Source: CAKVLS01 sp045605365 (GTDB taxonomy: Bacteria > Bacillota > Clostridia > Christensenellales > UBA1242). Taken from it: a DNA stretch of 25,612 nt. The position numbers were made by a program, and so were the translations under genes. The first letter of the stretch is position 1, and each line of letters starts with the position of its first letter. The notes under the pieces are model-generated. The model worked only from the letters and a program-made list of their open reading frames with translations. It was not told the DNA's origin and made no database searches. Positions 15,701 through 23,390 of the stretch are shown piece by piece. The stretch covers positions 1-25,612 of the forward strand of contig JAZUPV010000008.1 of the NCBI GenBank assembly GCA_045605365.1. The letters run 5' to 3'.

Positions 15701-16264
15701 CCTGCTCCAATGAAAGTAAATAGCGACATAGAAGAATTCCCACAACAAGACACTAACATACCAGATGTAGAACCACAAACTGAAACAGTTAAACAACCTG
15801 AAATTGAAGAAACTGAAGAAGTAACCGAAGAACTTGTTGAAGAAGTAGCTGAAGTCGAAGAAGAATACGAAGAAACTGACGAGCAAGAAGATGTTGAAGA
15901 AACAGTAGAAGATGAAGAAGTAGAAGACGAAGTTGAATATGAAGAACCTAACTTACCTAAGAAGAAAGGTTTGACAAGAACAACTACTCAACCTAGACCA
16001 TCTACAACAAGAAAGTCTACTACTGCTAAAAAATCAACTACAAGAAAATCTACCAAAAAAGATGACGATGATGATGACAAGCCATCAAAGAGAACATCTT
16101 CTAAAAAATCTACTGCTAAAAAGTCTACTACAAAAAAGACAACCGCTAAGAAATCTACTTCAAAACCAAAAACAACTCGTGCTAAAAAGTCTAGTACAGA
16201 AAACAGTATGGACGATATAGATAAGATGTTAAATGATTTAATTAGCGAAGCAGAGAGCGAATAA
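12761..16264 (+). CDS. Large DUF4116-like repeat protein with Gln/Glu-rich disorder and a basic tail
   Basis: 1167 residues with no signal peptide or membrane segment, so cytoplasmic. Residues about 51-524 are tandem 25-residue helical repeats of the DUF4116 type (consensus roughly D-K-x3-Ala-hyd-x2-Asn ... Tyr-x-Ser ... Leu-Lys). Residues about 540-1065 are disordered and very rich in Gln, Glu, Asp, Tyr and Pro. A more ordered island sits at 927-970. Residues 1066-1145 are a basic Lys/Ser/Thr tail (repeats such as TTRKST and STAKK) like those of histone H1-like proteins. A short helix ends it (DDIDKMLNDLI). Its own promoter and terminator make it a single-gene unit. A solenoid scaffold that binds proteins at one end and nucleic acid or another polyanion at the other is inference; no function is established. 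Confidence 0.85.
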   Translation: MNIDKVVKKIVNNPNLLKKFEKKREYTDILLATSKVMPEILNQAGDFLRTDKSFALAAVSENANTFPYFVQELQNDYDVALATVNNNGLYLEKLNFQFKDNKDVVLCAIRQNYLALQYASDHLQADEEVIMEAYNINKTSLNFADDSLKGNPNFMSKMLSLDSANLFYALDNIKGDKQIVMSAIENNWESYMYATDGVKGDFEVLSAAVRKNTRALNFAPNKVREDANTMLRLLALYPAAITEVTRTLLSNEAFVSKAIELNCSISHISNELKLNQELTTKAITRDISELNWVAEELKDDDDYILKAIAIHPAALEFASNRLKQNKQFLSEAVAKNIYAFNHMPSRLKKDKEFMSMAISRNSKSMEFAADELKTNKAFVLKAVKVDGTCLMYVSNKLKADKTVALEAIKQNGKALNYVAPQFKNDRIMVTEATRTDIANFEYASDFLKNDADFVTYLFKQNNEAVKYASNDLKSNLDFFENLVRFDGLSLQYANNEIKNNKQIAMLAINENKDAYYVLSDELKHDPEIIRLVNPQANVSIINDNFDTYTPSNFDASEQADSFGQDYQPVEDAQPEYQEQLQDVEPEYQQETQAFVEQPTYDETTEETVEPTYEQATYESQPETLEDIDQPTQEYYQTEQTEQETAEQVEDNQEEYNGFNQEPIDLEDVDTQPQEFEQVDQAETYEEQPIYEQEQETDYVGQPTDIEDVETESQPSEETTYYQEDPQPAEFVETTYQGTSDIDDIEQDAPIVDEDDDIELSQPQQMYAQQPIAEETAEQESYDYYQPEAEQPAQDYYQPQEFEQVEESIEEDNFDQDETEETNAFVSEPVDIEDIDDDTDSEQADTFEQDYQPQQTEQVEEYQEEAVEEVEQPEYQEAQTFVEQPEYQETTEEAVQPAYETQPVEQPTQAYYQPQTEEVEAAPVVIDPANLPYEKQVKRSIPEVSIVVAERFAPERVPEFQQELRDIDNELTGSKPTPKTTPAPMKVNSDIEEFPQQDTNIPDVEPQTETVKQPEIEETEEVTEELVEEVAEVEEEYEETDEQEDVEETVEDEEVEDEVEYEEPNLPKKKGLTRTTTQPRPSTTRKSTTAKKSTTRKSTKKDDDDDDKPSKRTSSKKSTAKKSTTKKTTAKKSTSKPKTTRAKKSSTENSMDDIDKMLNDLISEAESE
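12911..14332 (+). repeat. About 19 tandem 25-codon (75-base) repeats
   Basis: Protein units start at residues 51, 76, 101 and so on, and hold the same 25-residue period to residue 524, with one 24-residue unit at 251-274. Conserved positions are Ala in the first helix (xAhxxN), an aromatic plus small residue in the second (NFADDSLK, EFASNRLK, KYASNDLK), and Leu-Lys at the end. At DNA level the units have diverged well beyond simple copying. The DUF4116 domain is about 49 residues, equal to two of these units. Confidence 0.85.
14429..14620 (+). repeat. Duplicated segment of the disordered region, copy 1
   Basis: Encodes residues 557-620, beginning EQADSFGQDYQP and containing TQAFVEQPTYDETTEE. 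It matches copy 2 at 15281-15478 over about 65 residues with small gaps, so the long disordered region grew at least partly by internal duplication. Confidence 0.7.
15281..15478 (+). repeat. Duplicated segment of the disordered region, copy 2
   Basis: Encodes residues 841-906, beginning EQADTFEQDYQP and containing AQTFVEQPEYQETTEE. It is the partner of the segment at 14429-14620; the two are about 660 bases apart. Confidence 0.7.
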
Positions 16265-16273
16265 TAAACAAAG

Positions 16274-16305
16274 AAAACTACACTAAAATTAGTGTAGTTT
16301 TTTTT
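16274..16305. terminator. Intrinsic terminator between convergent genes
   Basis: AAAACTACACT and AGTGTAGTTTT form an 11-bp stem with a 6-base loop. On the plus strand it is followed by further T and ends the repeat-protein transcript. On the minus strand it is followed by TTTTCTTTGTTT and can also end the ssb transcript, whose stop lies just next to it at 16307. Confidence 0.85.
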
Positions 16306-16306
16306 A

Positions 16307-16993
16307 TTAGATATCTTCTGCTATATCGTATTGGGTAAGTATATCACTTGCGTTAAGCTTTTCGACAAGTTGTTCTTCTTCTCCAAAAGATACTTTTGAG
16401 ATAGATATTTCGTAAGCGGTCTTGGTCAAGTTTTCTTCTTCACTTATCTTTTTTTGATATTCTCTACTTTGTATTCTACCAGACAAAAATACTTTTTGAC
16501 CGACTTGGGCGTTTTTGATAAAACGTGCATTTCTGCCCCAAGCTATACAAGGCAAATAGTCAGACTTGTTGTATGCTCTATTGACAGCTAACAACACATC
16601 ACATATTTCTCTTTTGAACGGGGTTGTGCGATATATAGGTGGTTTGCAGATATATCCGCTTAGTTCAATAATGTTTGGGTTGATACTAGGGTCTAGGTCG
16701 ACGATTTCTCTTACAAAGACTGTTAGCATAAGTTTGCTTTTGTCTTCGACTATTTTGTTATAACTTCTAAATTGTCCTTTTATAGATACTTGCTGACCAA
16801 TAGCAAATTGCTCTTTTGAAAGTAATCTTTCTGATATGGTGATAGGGATAATATCACTGTGGTCAGACAATCTTTTTACTGATAAGGCTAGTTCATAAAA
16901 GCCTTCTCCAAAAACTTCGTGGCTAAAAGTCGCTTGGCTTGCCACTGTGCCTGTCAAAAATACTTTGTTGTTTTCCATCATTTCGTAACTCAT
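16307..16993 (-). CDS. ssb: Double OB-fold single-stranded DNA-binding protein
   Basis: 228 residues from ATG 16993, chosen because GAGG lies 6 bases before it; the GTG at 17005 would place the start inside that site. Two OB-fold units follow one another: about 8-105 (NNKVFLTGTV ... LMLTVFVREI) and 110-210 (IIELSGYICKPPIYRTTPF ... VFLSGRIQSREYQKK). The second has the SSB-like core DVLLAVNRAYNKSDYLPCIA and WGRN. Such double-domain SSB-like proteins are a known Clostridia family, distinct from the usual SSB with an acidic DDDIPF tip, which is absent here (the end is LTQYDIAEDI). It probably binds single-stranded DNA in replication or repair. It follows the deacetylase gene by 11 bases, so the two are probably co-transcribed. 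Confidence 0.8.
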   Translation of the reverse strand: MSYEMMENNKVFLTGTVASQATFSHEVFGEGFYELALSVKRLSDHSDIIPITISERLLSKEQFAIGQQVSIKGQFRSYNKIVEDKSKLMLTVFVREIVDLDPSINPNIIELSGYICKPPIYRTTPFKREICDVLLAVNRAYNKSDYLPCIAWGRNARFIKNAQVGQKVFLSGRIQSREYQKKISEEENLTKTAYEISISKVSFGEEEQLVEKLNASDILTQYDIAEDI

Positions 16994-17004
16994 ATTTAAC
17001 CTCA

Positions 17005-17775
17005 CTAATTTTTACTTATTTGTATACCTTGAGAATTGATTGTGTAATTGTCTTTGTAGATTAAGTCATATACACTAACTACTTTGTATCCCCTGTCTTT
17101 TAGGCAAGAAAGAACTGTCGGCAACGCCTCTACAATATGGTCTGCGTTGTTGTGGCACAAGATAATTGAGCCGTTGTGAACTTTTGTTAAGATATTAGAA
17201 CTAATTGTAGAATGTGGTATGCCCTTCCAATCTAGCGAATCTACGTCCCATTGGATAGTTGTAAGCCCAAGAGAAGAAGCAACATCTATAACAGTATTGT
17301 TATAAGCGCCAAATGGTGGTCTAAAGATTTTTACTGGGTTGTTGGTGATGGCGGTGATTTTTTGCATAGATGTTGATAGTTCTAGTTTGACAGTGTCAGC
17401 AGACTGTTTCGTTAAGTCAGGGTGTGTGTTGCTGTGAGTACCTATATCAAAACCTTGATCAAAAATAGATTTTACAATATCGGGATATTTGTCTACCCAA
17501 AAACCAACTAAAAAGAAAGTTGCGTTGCAGTCGTGGTCTTTTAAGACTTTCATAATAGACTGCGTTTTGTCTGCTCCCCAAGCTGCATCAAAACTTATTG
17601 CTACTACTTTTTGGTCAGTTTGGACACTGTATATGGGTACTTTGCGGTAGGTTTTGTTAAAATATACTTGTGCAAGGGCGTTTTCTCCCCCAAAGTTTAT
17701 CGCTAATAAAACCATAATGAGTACTAAGCATAATAACAACTTAATGTGCTTTGATTTGACAATTACAAATTGCAT
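17005..17775 (-). CDS. PdaB-like polysaccharide deacetylase, membrane-anchored
   Basis: 256 residues from ATG 17775, chosen because GAGGA sits just upstream; an upstream ATG at 17862 would add 29 residues and has no ribosome binding site. Residues about 9-28 are a signal anchor. The NodB-fold deacetylase domain follows with its motifs: SFDAAWG (61-67), HSNTH (114-118, metal-binding His), RPPFGAYNN (152-160), DVDSLDW (177-183) and ILCHNN (205-210). In the first motif only one Asp is present instead of the usual pair, as in PdaB-type members. The family removes acetyl (or similar) groups from cell-wall sugars; PdaB itself acts in sporulation. The substrate here is not known. It lies upstream of ssb in the same transcript. 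Confidence 0.85.
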   Translation of the reverse strand: MQFVIVKSKHIKLLLCLVLIMVLLAINFGGENALAQVYFNKTYRKVPIYSVQTDQKVVAISFDAAWGADKTQSIMKVLKDHDCNATFFLVGFWVDKYPDIVKSIFDQGFDIGTHSNTHPDLTKQSADTVKLELSTSMQKITAITNNPVKIFRPPFGAYNNTVIDVASSLGLTTIQWDVDSLDWKGIPHSTISSNILTKVHNGSIILCHNNADHIVEALPTVLSCLKDRGYKVVSVYDLIYKDNYTINSQGIQISKN

Positions 17776-17915
17776 CTTTTCCTCGCTTTTTATTATATAT
17801 TTATAAAAGATTTTTACTTTGACTGATTTTGTATAATAAGTAGATTTTTTGTCAAACAACAATCAATACTATATACAAAATATCTATATTAAATAAGCTT
17901 GGCTTTTATGCAAAT

Positions 17916-17943
17916 AAAAAAAGACACTCATATTTGAGTGTCT
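17916..17943 (-). terminator. Intrinsic terminator after parC
   Basis: On the minus strand AGACACTCA and TGAGTGTCT form a perfect 9-bp stem with a 4-base loop, followed by six T, 17 bases after the parC stop. It ends the parE-parC transcript and separates it from the deacetylase-ssb unit. Confidence 0.9.
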
Positions 17944-17960
17944 AGTTTCTTAGTTAAAAA

Positions 17961-20900
17961 TTATTCTGTTAGGTACTTATAGGCGTGAGTTATATGCGGA
18001 GCTGTGCGAGATTTTTCTATAAGTTTACCTTTGCCGGTGCGGGCTTCGATAGGTATAAGGTCGGTGTTGCGAGATAGATAATCATCTTTGTCTGTTTTTG
18101 CAACTATTATGAAAGATTGTTTTACATAATCTGCAAAGACTAAATTTTGACCTATGTCTTTGTCATTTAGACTATATATCTTGACGCCCTTGCGGTAACG
18201 AGCCATTTTTTCTATTTGGCTAATTAGTGTTCTCTTGACATAACCACGGTCGGTCATAATGACAACTTCGCCTTCGTCAGTAACTTGTGTTGCTGAGATA
18301 CAATAATCTTTGTCATTAAGGTTGATACCCTTAACACCGCCTGATATTCTACCCTGCAATGGCACATCAGACTTGTCTGCGTTAAGTATCATACCACCTG
18401 CGGTAACAAATAGTAGTGATGTGTCTTTTTGTTCAAAAGATATATTGATAACTTTGTCGTCATCTTTTAGCTTGATAGCTTGAAAGTTTGCTTTAGAAAC
18501 GTTATATTCTGTTGCGGTTGTTTTCTTAATCATACCGTATTTTGTTAAGAATATTAGGTTGCCTTTTGGCATTTGTTCGTCAATAGAGAAAATAGCAATA
18601 ATCTTTTCGCCTTTGACAAAACCTTTGATAACTGAAGACGCTGGTTGACCTTTGTCTTTGAATCTTGTTTCTGGTAGTTGCTCTACAGGTACTCTATAGC
18701 AGTTGCCAAGGTCGGTAAATATCATAGCAGTTTTTTCTGTGTCAGATTTTACTAAGATGTTGTGAACTTCGCTTAAGGTTGAATTTTCTTTAAATTCTTT
18801 TTGAACTGATGAGAAGTACTTGCGGTTGACGACTTTGATATTGTCAAGAGCGTTGTAAGCAATATATACATCTAATACTTGCTTTTTGTCGTTGTCAGCT
18901 GGTAGTTCTAGGCTATCGTTTGATTTCATAACGACTGTTTTACGTTCGGTTTTGTATTGACGTTTTATAGCAAGCATTTCGGTTTTTACTAGGTCTAATT
19001 GCAACTTTTTAGAGTTGACAATAGCGGTTAACTTTTCGATAAGTTGCTTTAAGGCTTTTATCTCTAGTTCTAGTTTGTTAACTTCTAGGTTAGTAAGACG
19101 TGCTAATCGCATATCTAAGATAGCTTGGGCTTGTCTTTCGCTAAGGGCAAATTTTTCTCTTAGGCGTTGTTTTGCTTGAGTAGTGTTTTGAGATGTTTTG
19201 ATAATTTTGATTACGGCGTCGATATTTTTGATAGCTATAAGCAAGCCAGACAAGATATGTTCTCTTTCTTTGGCTTGTTCTAGTTCAAATCTACTACGAC
19301 GCAAGATTACATCTCGTTGATAATTGACATAGTAAGAAATAATCTCTAACAATGACAGTTGCTTTGGTTTTCCATCGGCGATAGCAACCATATTGATACC
19401 AAATGTACATTGCAAGTCGGTATATTTTAATAAGTAGTCTGTGATAGTTTTTATATTAGCGTCTTTTTTGATCCTTATAACTGCTCTTATGCCGTTGCGG
19501 TCAGATTCATCACGTATTTCGCTAATACCTGACAAGACGTTTTTGCCTTCGTCTCTAAGGGTAGCAATTTTTTGTAACAAAGACGCTTTGTTAACTTGAT
19601 AAGGTATTTCTGTGATAACTATGCTACGTTTGTCTGTGCCACCGCCTTCAATGTGCATTTTTGCACGCATATATACTCTGCCTTTGCCTGTAGAATAAGC
19701 TTGTTCTAGTTCAGAATTTGGCAAGATATATCCGCCTGTTGGGAAGTCTGGACCTTTGATGATTTTCATCATTTCTTTTAGAGAAATTTTTGGGTTGTCG
19801 ATATATGCAACAACACCGTCAATACACTCACCTAGGTTGTGTGGTGGGATATTGGTAGCAAGACCTACTGCTATACCAGATGTTCCATTGATAAGCAAGT
19901 TAGGGAAACGACCCGGCAAAACGTCAGGTTCTTTTAAGGTGTCGTCAAAGTTGAACGACCACTTTACAGTGTCTTTTTCTAGGTCTCTAAGTAGTTCCAT
20001 AGCAAGAGGTGCTAGACGAGCTTCGGTATATCTCATAGCTGCGGCTTTGTCACCGTCGATACTACCAAAGTTGCCGTGACCGTCAACAAGTACACCGTTG
20101 ATATTGTAAGGTTGTGCCATACGAACCATAGCATCATAAACTGAACTGTCACCGTGTGGGTGATATTTACCCATACAGTCACCGACGATACGTGCTGACT
20201 TACGATATGGTTTGTCAGGTGTAACCCCTAATTCTAGCATAGAATACAAGATTCTTCTTTGAACGGGTTTTAGACCGTCTTCTACCCTAGGCAAAGCTCT
20301 ATCTAAGATAACGTGCTCTGAATAAGGTATCATTGACTCGTGCAAAACTTCGTCAAGGTTTTTTATAAGAAGACCTTTTGTTACTTCGCCATCGCTAGAG
20401 TGTGCTGTTGGTTGAGGTTTTGGAGTTGATTTTTCTGTTTGGCTTGGTGTAGGTTGTTGCTCGTCAAATTGTTCAACTTCTTCATCTTCTTCTACACTAG
20501 GCTCGATAGAAACATCTTCTTGTTCTGTCTCAACGTATTGTTCTGGTTGACTATTTTGTTGTTCAAGATCTAGTTGTTCTAAATCGTTGTTTTCGTAATC
20601 GTCCAAAATTGTTTTTCCTTTATTTTTATTTTTTAAATTAACCTTTGTGGTTGGTTGTAAATATGTTTGAGTATCTTGCTCTTGTTGTTGGTCAAGTTGG
20701 TCATTTGGCAAGAGTTCTATATCTTCTTCTTGCTCGTCTTGACTAATTTGTTCTTGATAAGATTGTTGATTGTTATAATCTTGCAAGTTTTGTTCTAACT
20801 CGGTTAAGTCATAGGTATTGGTGTCTAAAATTTGAGTTTTTCTTTCTTGTTTGATAGCTTCGATTTCTTCTGGGGTTTCGTAATGTTTTTCTACAAGTTC

Positions 20901-21380
20901 TGGTTGTTGCTTAGGTAATTGGCTGTCTATAAACTGCTCGAAGGTTTCTTCTTGCTGATTTTGACCTTCTAACCAGTCTTTTTGCCACTTTTTGTTAGGG
21001 TCTACCTTATTTACTTGTTCAAACAAAACACTCTCTGAGCCTTCGGTATGGTTGTTAAACTGTTTAAAAAAGTCGTCGTCAAAGGTGTTTGATTGTTCAA
21101 TGTCATCATCTTGTTGATTATCTTGTGATTGAACTTCTGGTGATGTTGTTTCATCATCAGCAGTTTGATCAACAGGTTGCTCGACATTGTCGCTATTTAT
21201 ATTGTGGTTGTTGGTAGTTAAATCGTCAAAAGACATTTGCCCGTCTATAGGTGTGTGGTCAATAACTGGCTCAGGTGGTTGTTGTGTACTAAGTTGATAG
21301 TACAAGTCTTCTAAGCCGAGTTGTCCATCTATAGGGGTATTGTCTTGAGAATCGATTTTGTCCTTATCAAATTCGTCCAT
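17961..21380 (-). CDS. parC: Type IIA topoisomerase subunit A (probable topoisomerase IV ParC) with a long N-terminal extension
   Basis: 1139 residues; the family norm is about 800-850. The breakage-reunion domain starts near residue 336 (LLIKNLDEVLHESM). It has KPVQRRILYSM, the quinolone-region HPHGDSSVYDAMVRMAQ (Ser412 and Asp416 at the E. coli GyrA 83 and 87 positions, the sensitive state) and the catalytic Tyr451 in AAAMRYTEARL. The beta-pinwheel C-terminal domain follows from about 830. At the expected GyrA-box site there is ARYRKG (1060-1065) instead of QRRGGKG, which favours topoisomerase IV over gyrase. Residues 1-335 are acidic, Gln-rich and probably disordered, with no Met between 50 and 349, so no short start exists. 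GAGGAAG precedes the ATG. The gene follows parE by 23 bases. Confidence 0.85.
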   Translation of the reverse strand: MDEFDKDKIDSQDNTPIDGQLGLEDLYYQLSTQQPPEPVIDHTPIDGQMSFDDLTTNNHNINSDNVEQPVDQTADDETTSPEVQSQDNQQDDDIEQSNTFDDDFFKQFNNHTEGSESVLFEQVNKVDPNKKWQKDWLEGQNQQEETFEQFIDSQLPKQQPELVEKHYETPEEIEAIKQERKTQILDTNTYDLTELEQNLQDYNNQQSYQEQISQDEQEEDIELLPNDQLDQQQEQDTQTYLQPTTKVNLKNKNKGKTILDDYENNDLEQLDLEQQNSQPEQYVETEQEDVSIEPSVEEDEEVEQFDEQQPTPSQTEKSTPKPQPTAHSSDGEVTKGLLIKNLDEVLHESMIPYSEHVILDRALPRVEDGLKPVQRRILYSMLELGVTPDKPYRKSARIVGDCMGKYHPHGDSSVYDAMVRMAQPYNINGVLVDGHGNFGSIDGDKAAAMRYTEARLAPLAMELLRDLEKDTVKWSFNFDDTLKEPDVLPGRFPNLLINGTSGIAVGLATNIPPHNLGECIDGVVAYIDNPKISLKEMMKIIKGPDFPTGGYILPNSELEQAYSTGKGRVYMRAKMHIEGGGTDKRSIVITEIPYQVNKASLLQKIATLRDEGKNVLSGISEIRDESDRNGIRAVIRIKKDANIKTITDYLLKYTDLQCTFGINMVAIADGKPKQLSLLEIISYYVNYQRDVILRRSRFELEQAKEREHILSGLLIAIKNIDAVIKIIKTSQNTTQAKQRLREKFALSERQAQAILDMRLARLTNLEVNKLELEIKALKQLIEKLTAIVNSKKLQLDLVKTEMLAIKRQYKTERKTVVMKSNDSLELPADNDKKQVLDVYIAYNALDNIKVVNRKYFSSVQKEFKENSTLSEVHNILVKSDTEKTAMIFTDLGNCYRVPVEQLPETRFKDKGQPASSVIKGFVKGEKIIAIFSIDEQMPKGNLIFLTKYGMIKKTTATEYNVSKANFQAIKLKDDDKVINISFEQKDTSLLFVTAGGMILNADKSDVPLQGRISGGVKGINLNDKDYCISATQVTDEGEVVIMTDRGYVKRTLISQIEKMARYRKGVKIYSLNDKDIGQNLVFADYVKQSFIIVAKTDKDDYLSRNTDLIPIEARTGKGKLIEKSRTAPHITHAYKYLTE
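20376..21380 (-). other. Disordered N-terminal extension of ParC
   Basis: Codes for residues 1-335 of ParC. It is rich in Gln, Asp, Glu and Asn with few hydrophobic residues. It holds two copies of TPIDGQ-x3-(E/D)DL (residues 15-26 and 43-54), a small aromatic-rich patch (NTFDDDFFKQF, 98-108), a Trp-containing segment (KKWQKDWLEGQ, 130-140), a likely helix (PEEIEAIKQERKTQ, 170-183) and a short basic patch (KVNLKNKNKGK, 246-256). The extension is open in frame and linked without a gap to the enzyme domain. Confidence 0.8.
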
Positions 21381-21403
21381 TACTTCCTCAAAAAATTTAT
21401 ATT

Positions 21404-23356
21404 TTATTTACCAGTTAAAGCAGAAAAGGTATCTTCTTTGTTGAAATCTACATTTTCGCTAAGGTATTGTTTTCTTGCTTCGATATTGTCACCCATAAGT
21501 GTTGTTATCATAAGTTCTGCGTTGGCAGCGTCTTCGATATCAACTCTTAAAAGTGTACGTTTTTGTGGGTCCATAGTTGTCTCCCAAAGTTGTTCTGGGT
21601 TCATTTCACCAAGACCTTTGTAACGTTGTATAGTATAACCTTTGCCGATACGTTCGATGGCTTCTGGTAGTTCTTTGTCAGAATAAACATATTCAATTTT
21701 GTCTTTTTTGCTTACTTTATACAAAGGTGGTAAGCCTACATATACGTGACCATTGTACAAAAGGTCCTTCATATATCTAAAGAAGAATGTAAGCAATATT
21801 GCTCTAATATGTGCACCGTCTTGGTCAGCATCAGACAAGATAATAACTTTGTGATATTTTAGGTTGTCTAGGTCAAAGTCTTCGCCAACACCTGTACCAA
21901 GAGCCGCTATGATAGTACGGATTTCTTCATTGGCAAGTACTTGGTCAAGACGCTTTTTCTCAGCGTTAAGTGGTTTGCCACGCAAAGGCAATATTGATTG
22001 AAAGCTTCTATCACGAGCTTGTTTTGCGCTACCACCCGCAGAGTCACCCTCAACTATAAATAGTTCGTTAAGCTCGGCTTTTCTGCCAGAACAACTAGCT
22101 AGTTTGCCTATTAGGTTAGAACTTTCGATGCTGTTTTTTTGACGGGTAAGTTCTTTTGCTTTTTTTGCAGCAAGTCTAACACGTGCAGCACCTTTAGCTT
22201 TGTTGATGATTATTTCTGCGATTTTGTGATTTTCTTTTTTGTCAAACAGTTTTGCAAGTTCACTTGCTACGACACTCTCTACACTGCTCTTTATTTCTGG
22301 GTTGCCAAGTTTGGTTTTTGTTTGGCCTTCAAACTGAATGTTGCGCATTTTTATTGCAAGTAAAGCTGTCATACCTTCTCTAAAGTCTTCGCCCATAAGG
22401 TTAGGTTCTTTTTCTTTGATAAGACCCATTTTGCGAGCGACATCGTTCATAACTTTTGTCAAAGCAGACTTGAAACCTATCTCGTGAGTACCACCCTCGC
22501 TCGTAGGGATATTGTTGACATAAGAGAATATACTCTCGGTATAACCGTCTGTATGTTGAATAGCTAGACCAAGTTTGACTAGGTCATTTTCGCCTTCGAT
22601 GTAAACGGCTGGTTTGTAAATTGGTGATTTTGTTTCGTTAAGATAATCAACAAAATCTTTTAGACCACCGTCATATTTAAATGAAATGGTAGAATTTTCT
22701 TTTTCGTCAGTAAAGACAATCTCGATACCTTTGTTAAGAAATGCCAATTCTCTAAGACGCTTTTTTATAACGTCGGCATTAAGCGTATTGTTTAAGAAGA
22801 TTCTGTTATCTGGCAAGAAGCTAACTTTTGTACCGGTTTTTGTTGCGGCACAGCTACCTACTACTGTCAAAGGTTGTTGAGTAACACCGCCCTTGACGTG
22901 ACCTTTTTTGTCTTCTGCAGAAGCAAACGAAATCTCATATATTTTTTTGTCTCTATAGATAGTAGCTTTTAGCCAAGTACTAAGAGCATTGGTAACTGAT
23001 GCACCTACACCGTGCAAACCGCCAGAATAACTATAGTTAGAATTGTCAAATTTGCCACCTGCGTGTAGTTGTGTAAAGATAACTTCTGCACCAGAAATCT
23101 TTAGTGTTGGGTGTGGGCTTGTTGGTATACCACGACCGTTATCTTCTACAGTAGCACTACCATCAGTGTGTAATGTAACGTTGATTTTGTTGCCGTGACC
23201 GTTGGCAATTTCGTCCATACTATTGTCTACAATCTCCCACAAAATATGGTGTACACCCTTGCTGCCAGTAGTACCAATATACATACCAGGTCTTAATCTA
23301 ACGGCGTCAAGTCCTTCTAGTACAACGATATCCTTAGAATCATACGAATTGCTCAT
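21404..23356 (-). CDS. parE: Type IIA topoisomerase subunit B (probable topoisomerase IV ParE)
   Basis: 650 residues, the normal family length. The ATPase (GHKL) domain shows ExxxDN (Glu41, Asn45), DNGRGIP (72-78), HAGGKF (98-103), the GGLHGVGASV loop (112-121) and the QTKTKLGN lysines (345-352). The TOPRIM domain shows EGDSAGG (436-442), PLRGK (457-461) and the metal-binding DADQDG (509-514). The C-terminus has QRYKGLGEMNPEQLW (578-592). Both active sites are complete. The sequence resembles the Firmicute GyrB-like B subunits usually annotated as ParE, and the lack of dnaA, dnaN or recF nearby also argues against the chromosomal gyrBA locus. ParE provides ATP-driven strand capture while ParC cuts DNA. 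GGAGG precedes the ATG by 6 bases. Confidence 0.85.
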   Translation of the reverse strand: MSNSYDSKDIVVLEGLDAVRLRPGMYIGTTGSKGVHHILWEIVDNSMDEIANGHGNKINVTLHTDGSATVEDNGRGIPTSPHPTLKISGAEVIFTQLHAGGKFDNSNYSYSGGLHGVGASVTNALSTWLKATIYRDKKIYEISFASAEDKKGHVKGGVTQQPLTVVGSCAATKTGTKVSFLPDNRIFLNNTLNADVIKKRLRELAFLNKGIEIVFTDEKENSTISFKYDGGLKDFVDYLNETKSPIYKPAVYIEGENDLVKLGLAIQHTDGYTESIFSYVNNIPTSEGGTHEIGFKSALTKVMNDVARKMGLIKEKEPNLMGEDFREGMTALLAIKMRNIQFEGQTKTKLGNPEIKSSVESVVASELAKLFDKKENHKIAEIIINKAKGAARVRLAAKKAKELTRQKNSIESSNLIGKLASCSGRKAELNELFIVEGDSAGGSAKQARDRSFQSILPLRGKPLNAEKKRLDQVLANEEIRTIIAALGTGVGEDFDLDNLKYHKVIILSDADQDGAHIRAILLTFFFRYMKDLLYNGHVYVGLPPLYKVSKKDKIEYVYSDKELPEAIERIGKGYTIQRYKGLGEMNPEQLWETTMDPQKRTLLRVDIEDAANAELMITTLMGDNIEARKQYLSENVDFNKEDTFSALTGK

Positions 23357-23390
23357 TTCAAGCCTCCAATTTACTCTATTTTACACACTT

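Noticed and set aside
14498..15886. Long open frames on the minus strand rich in Phe, Leu and Ser opposite the Gln/Glu-rich coding region
   Set aside because: They are the reverse complement of GAA/CAA/TAT-rich codons, which contain no stops in antisense. They lack ribosome binding sites and have unnatural composition.
17775..17862. Upstream ATG for the deacetylase
   Set aside because: The extra 29 residues have no ribosome binding site and would precede the signal anchor with a Lys/Tyr-rich stretch; promoter-like TATAAT sequence lies within it.
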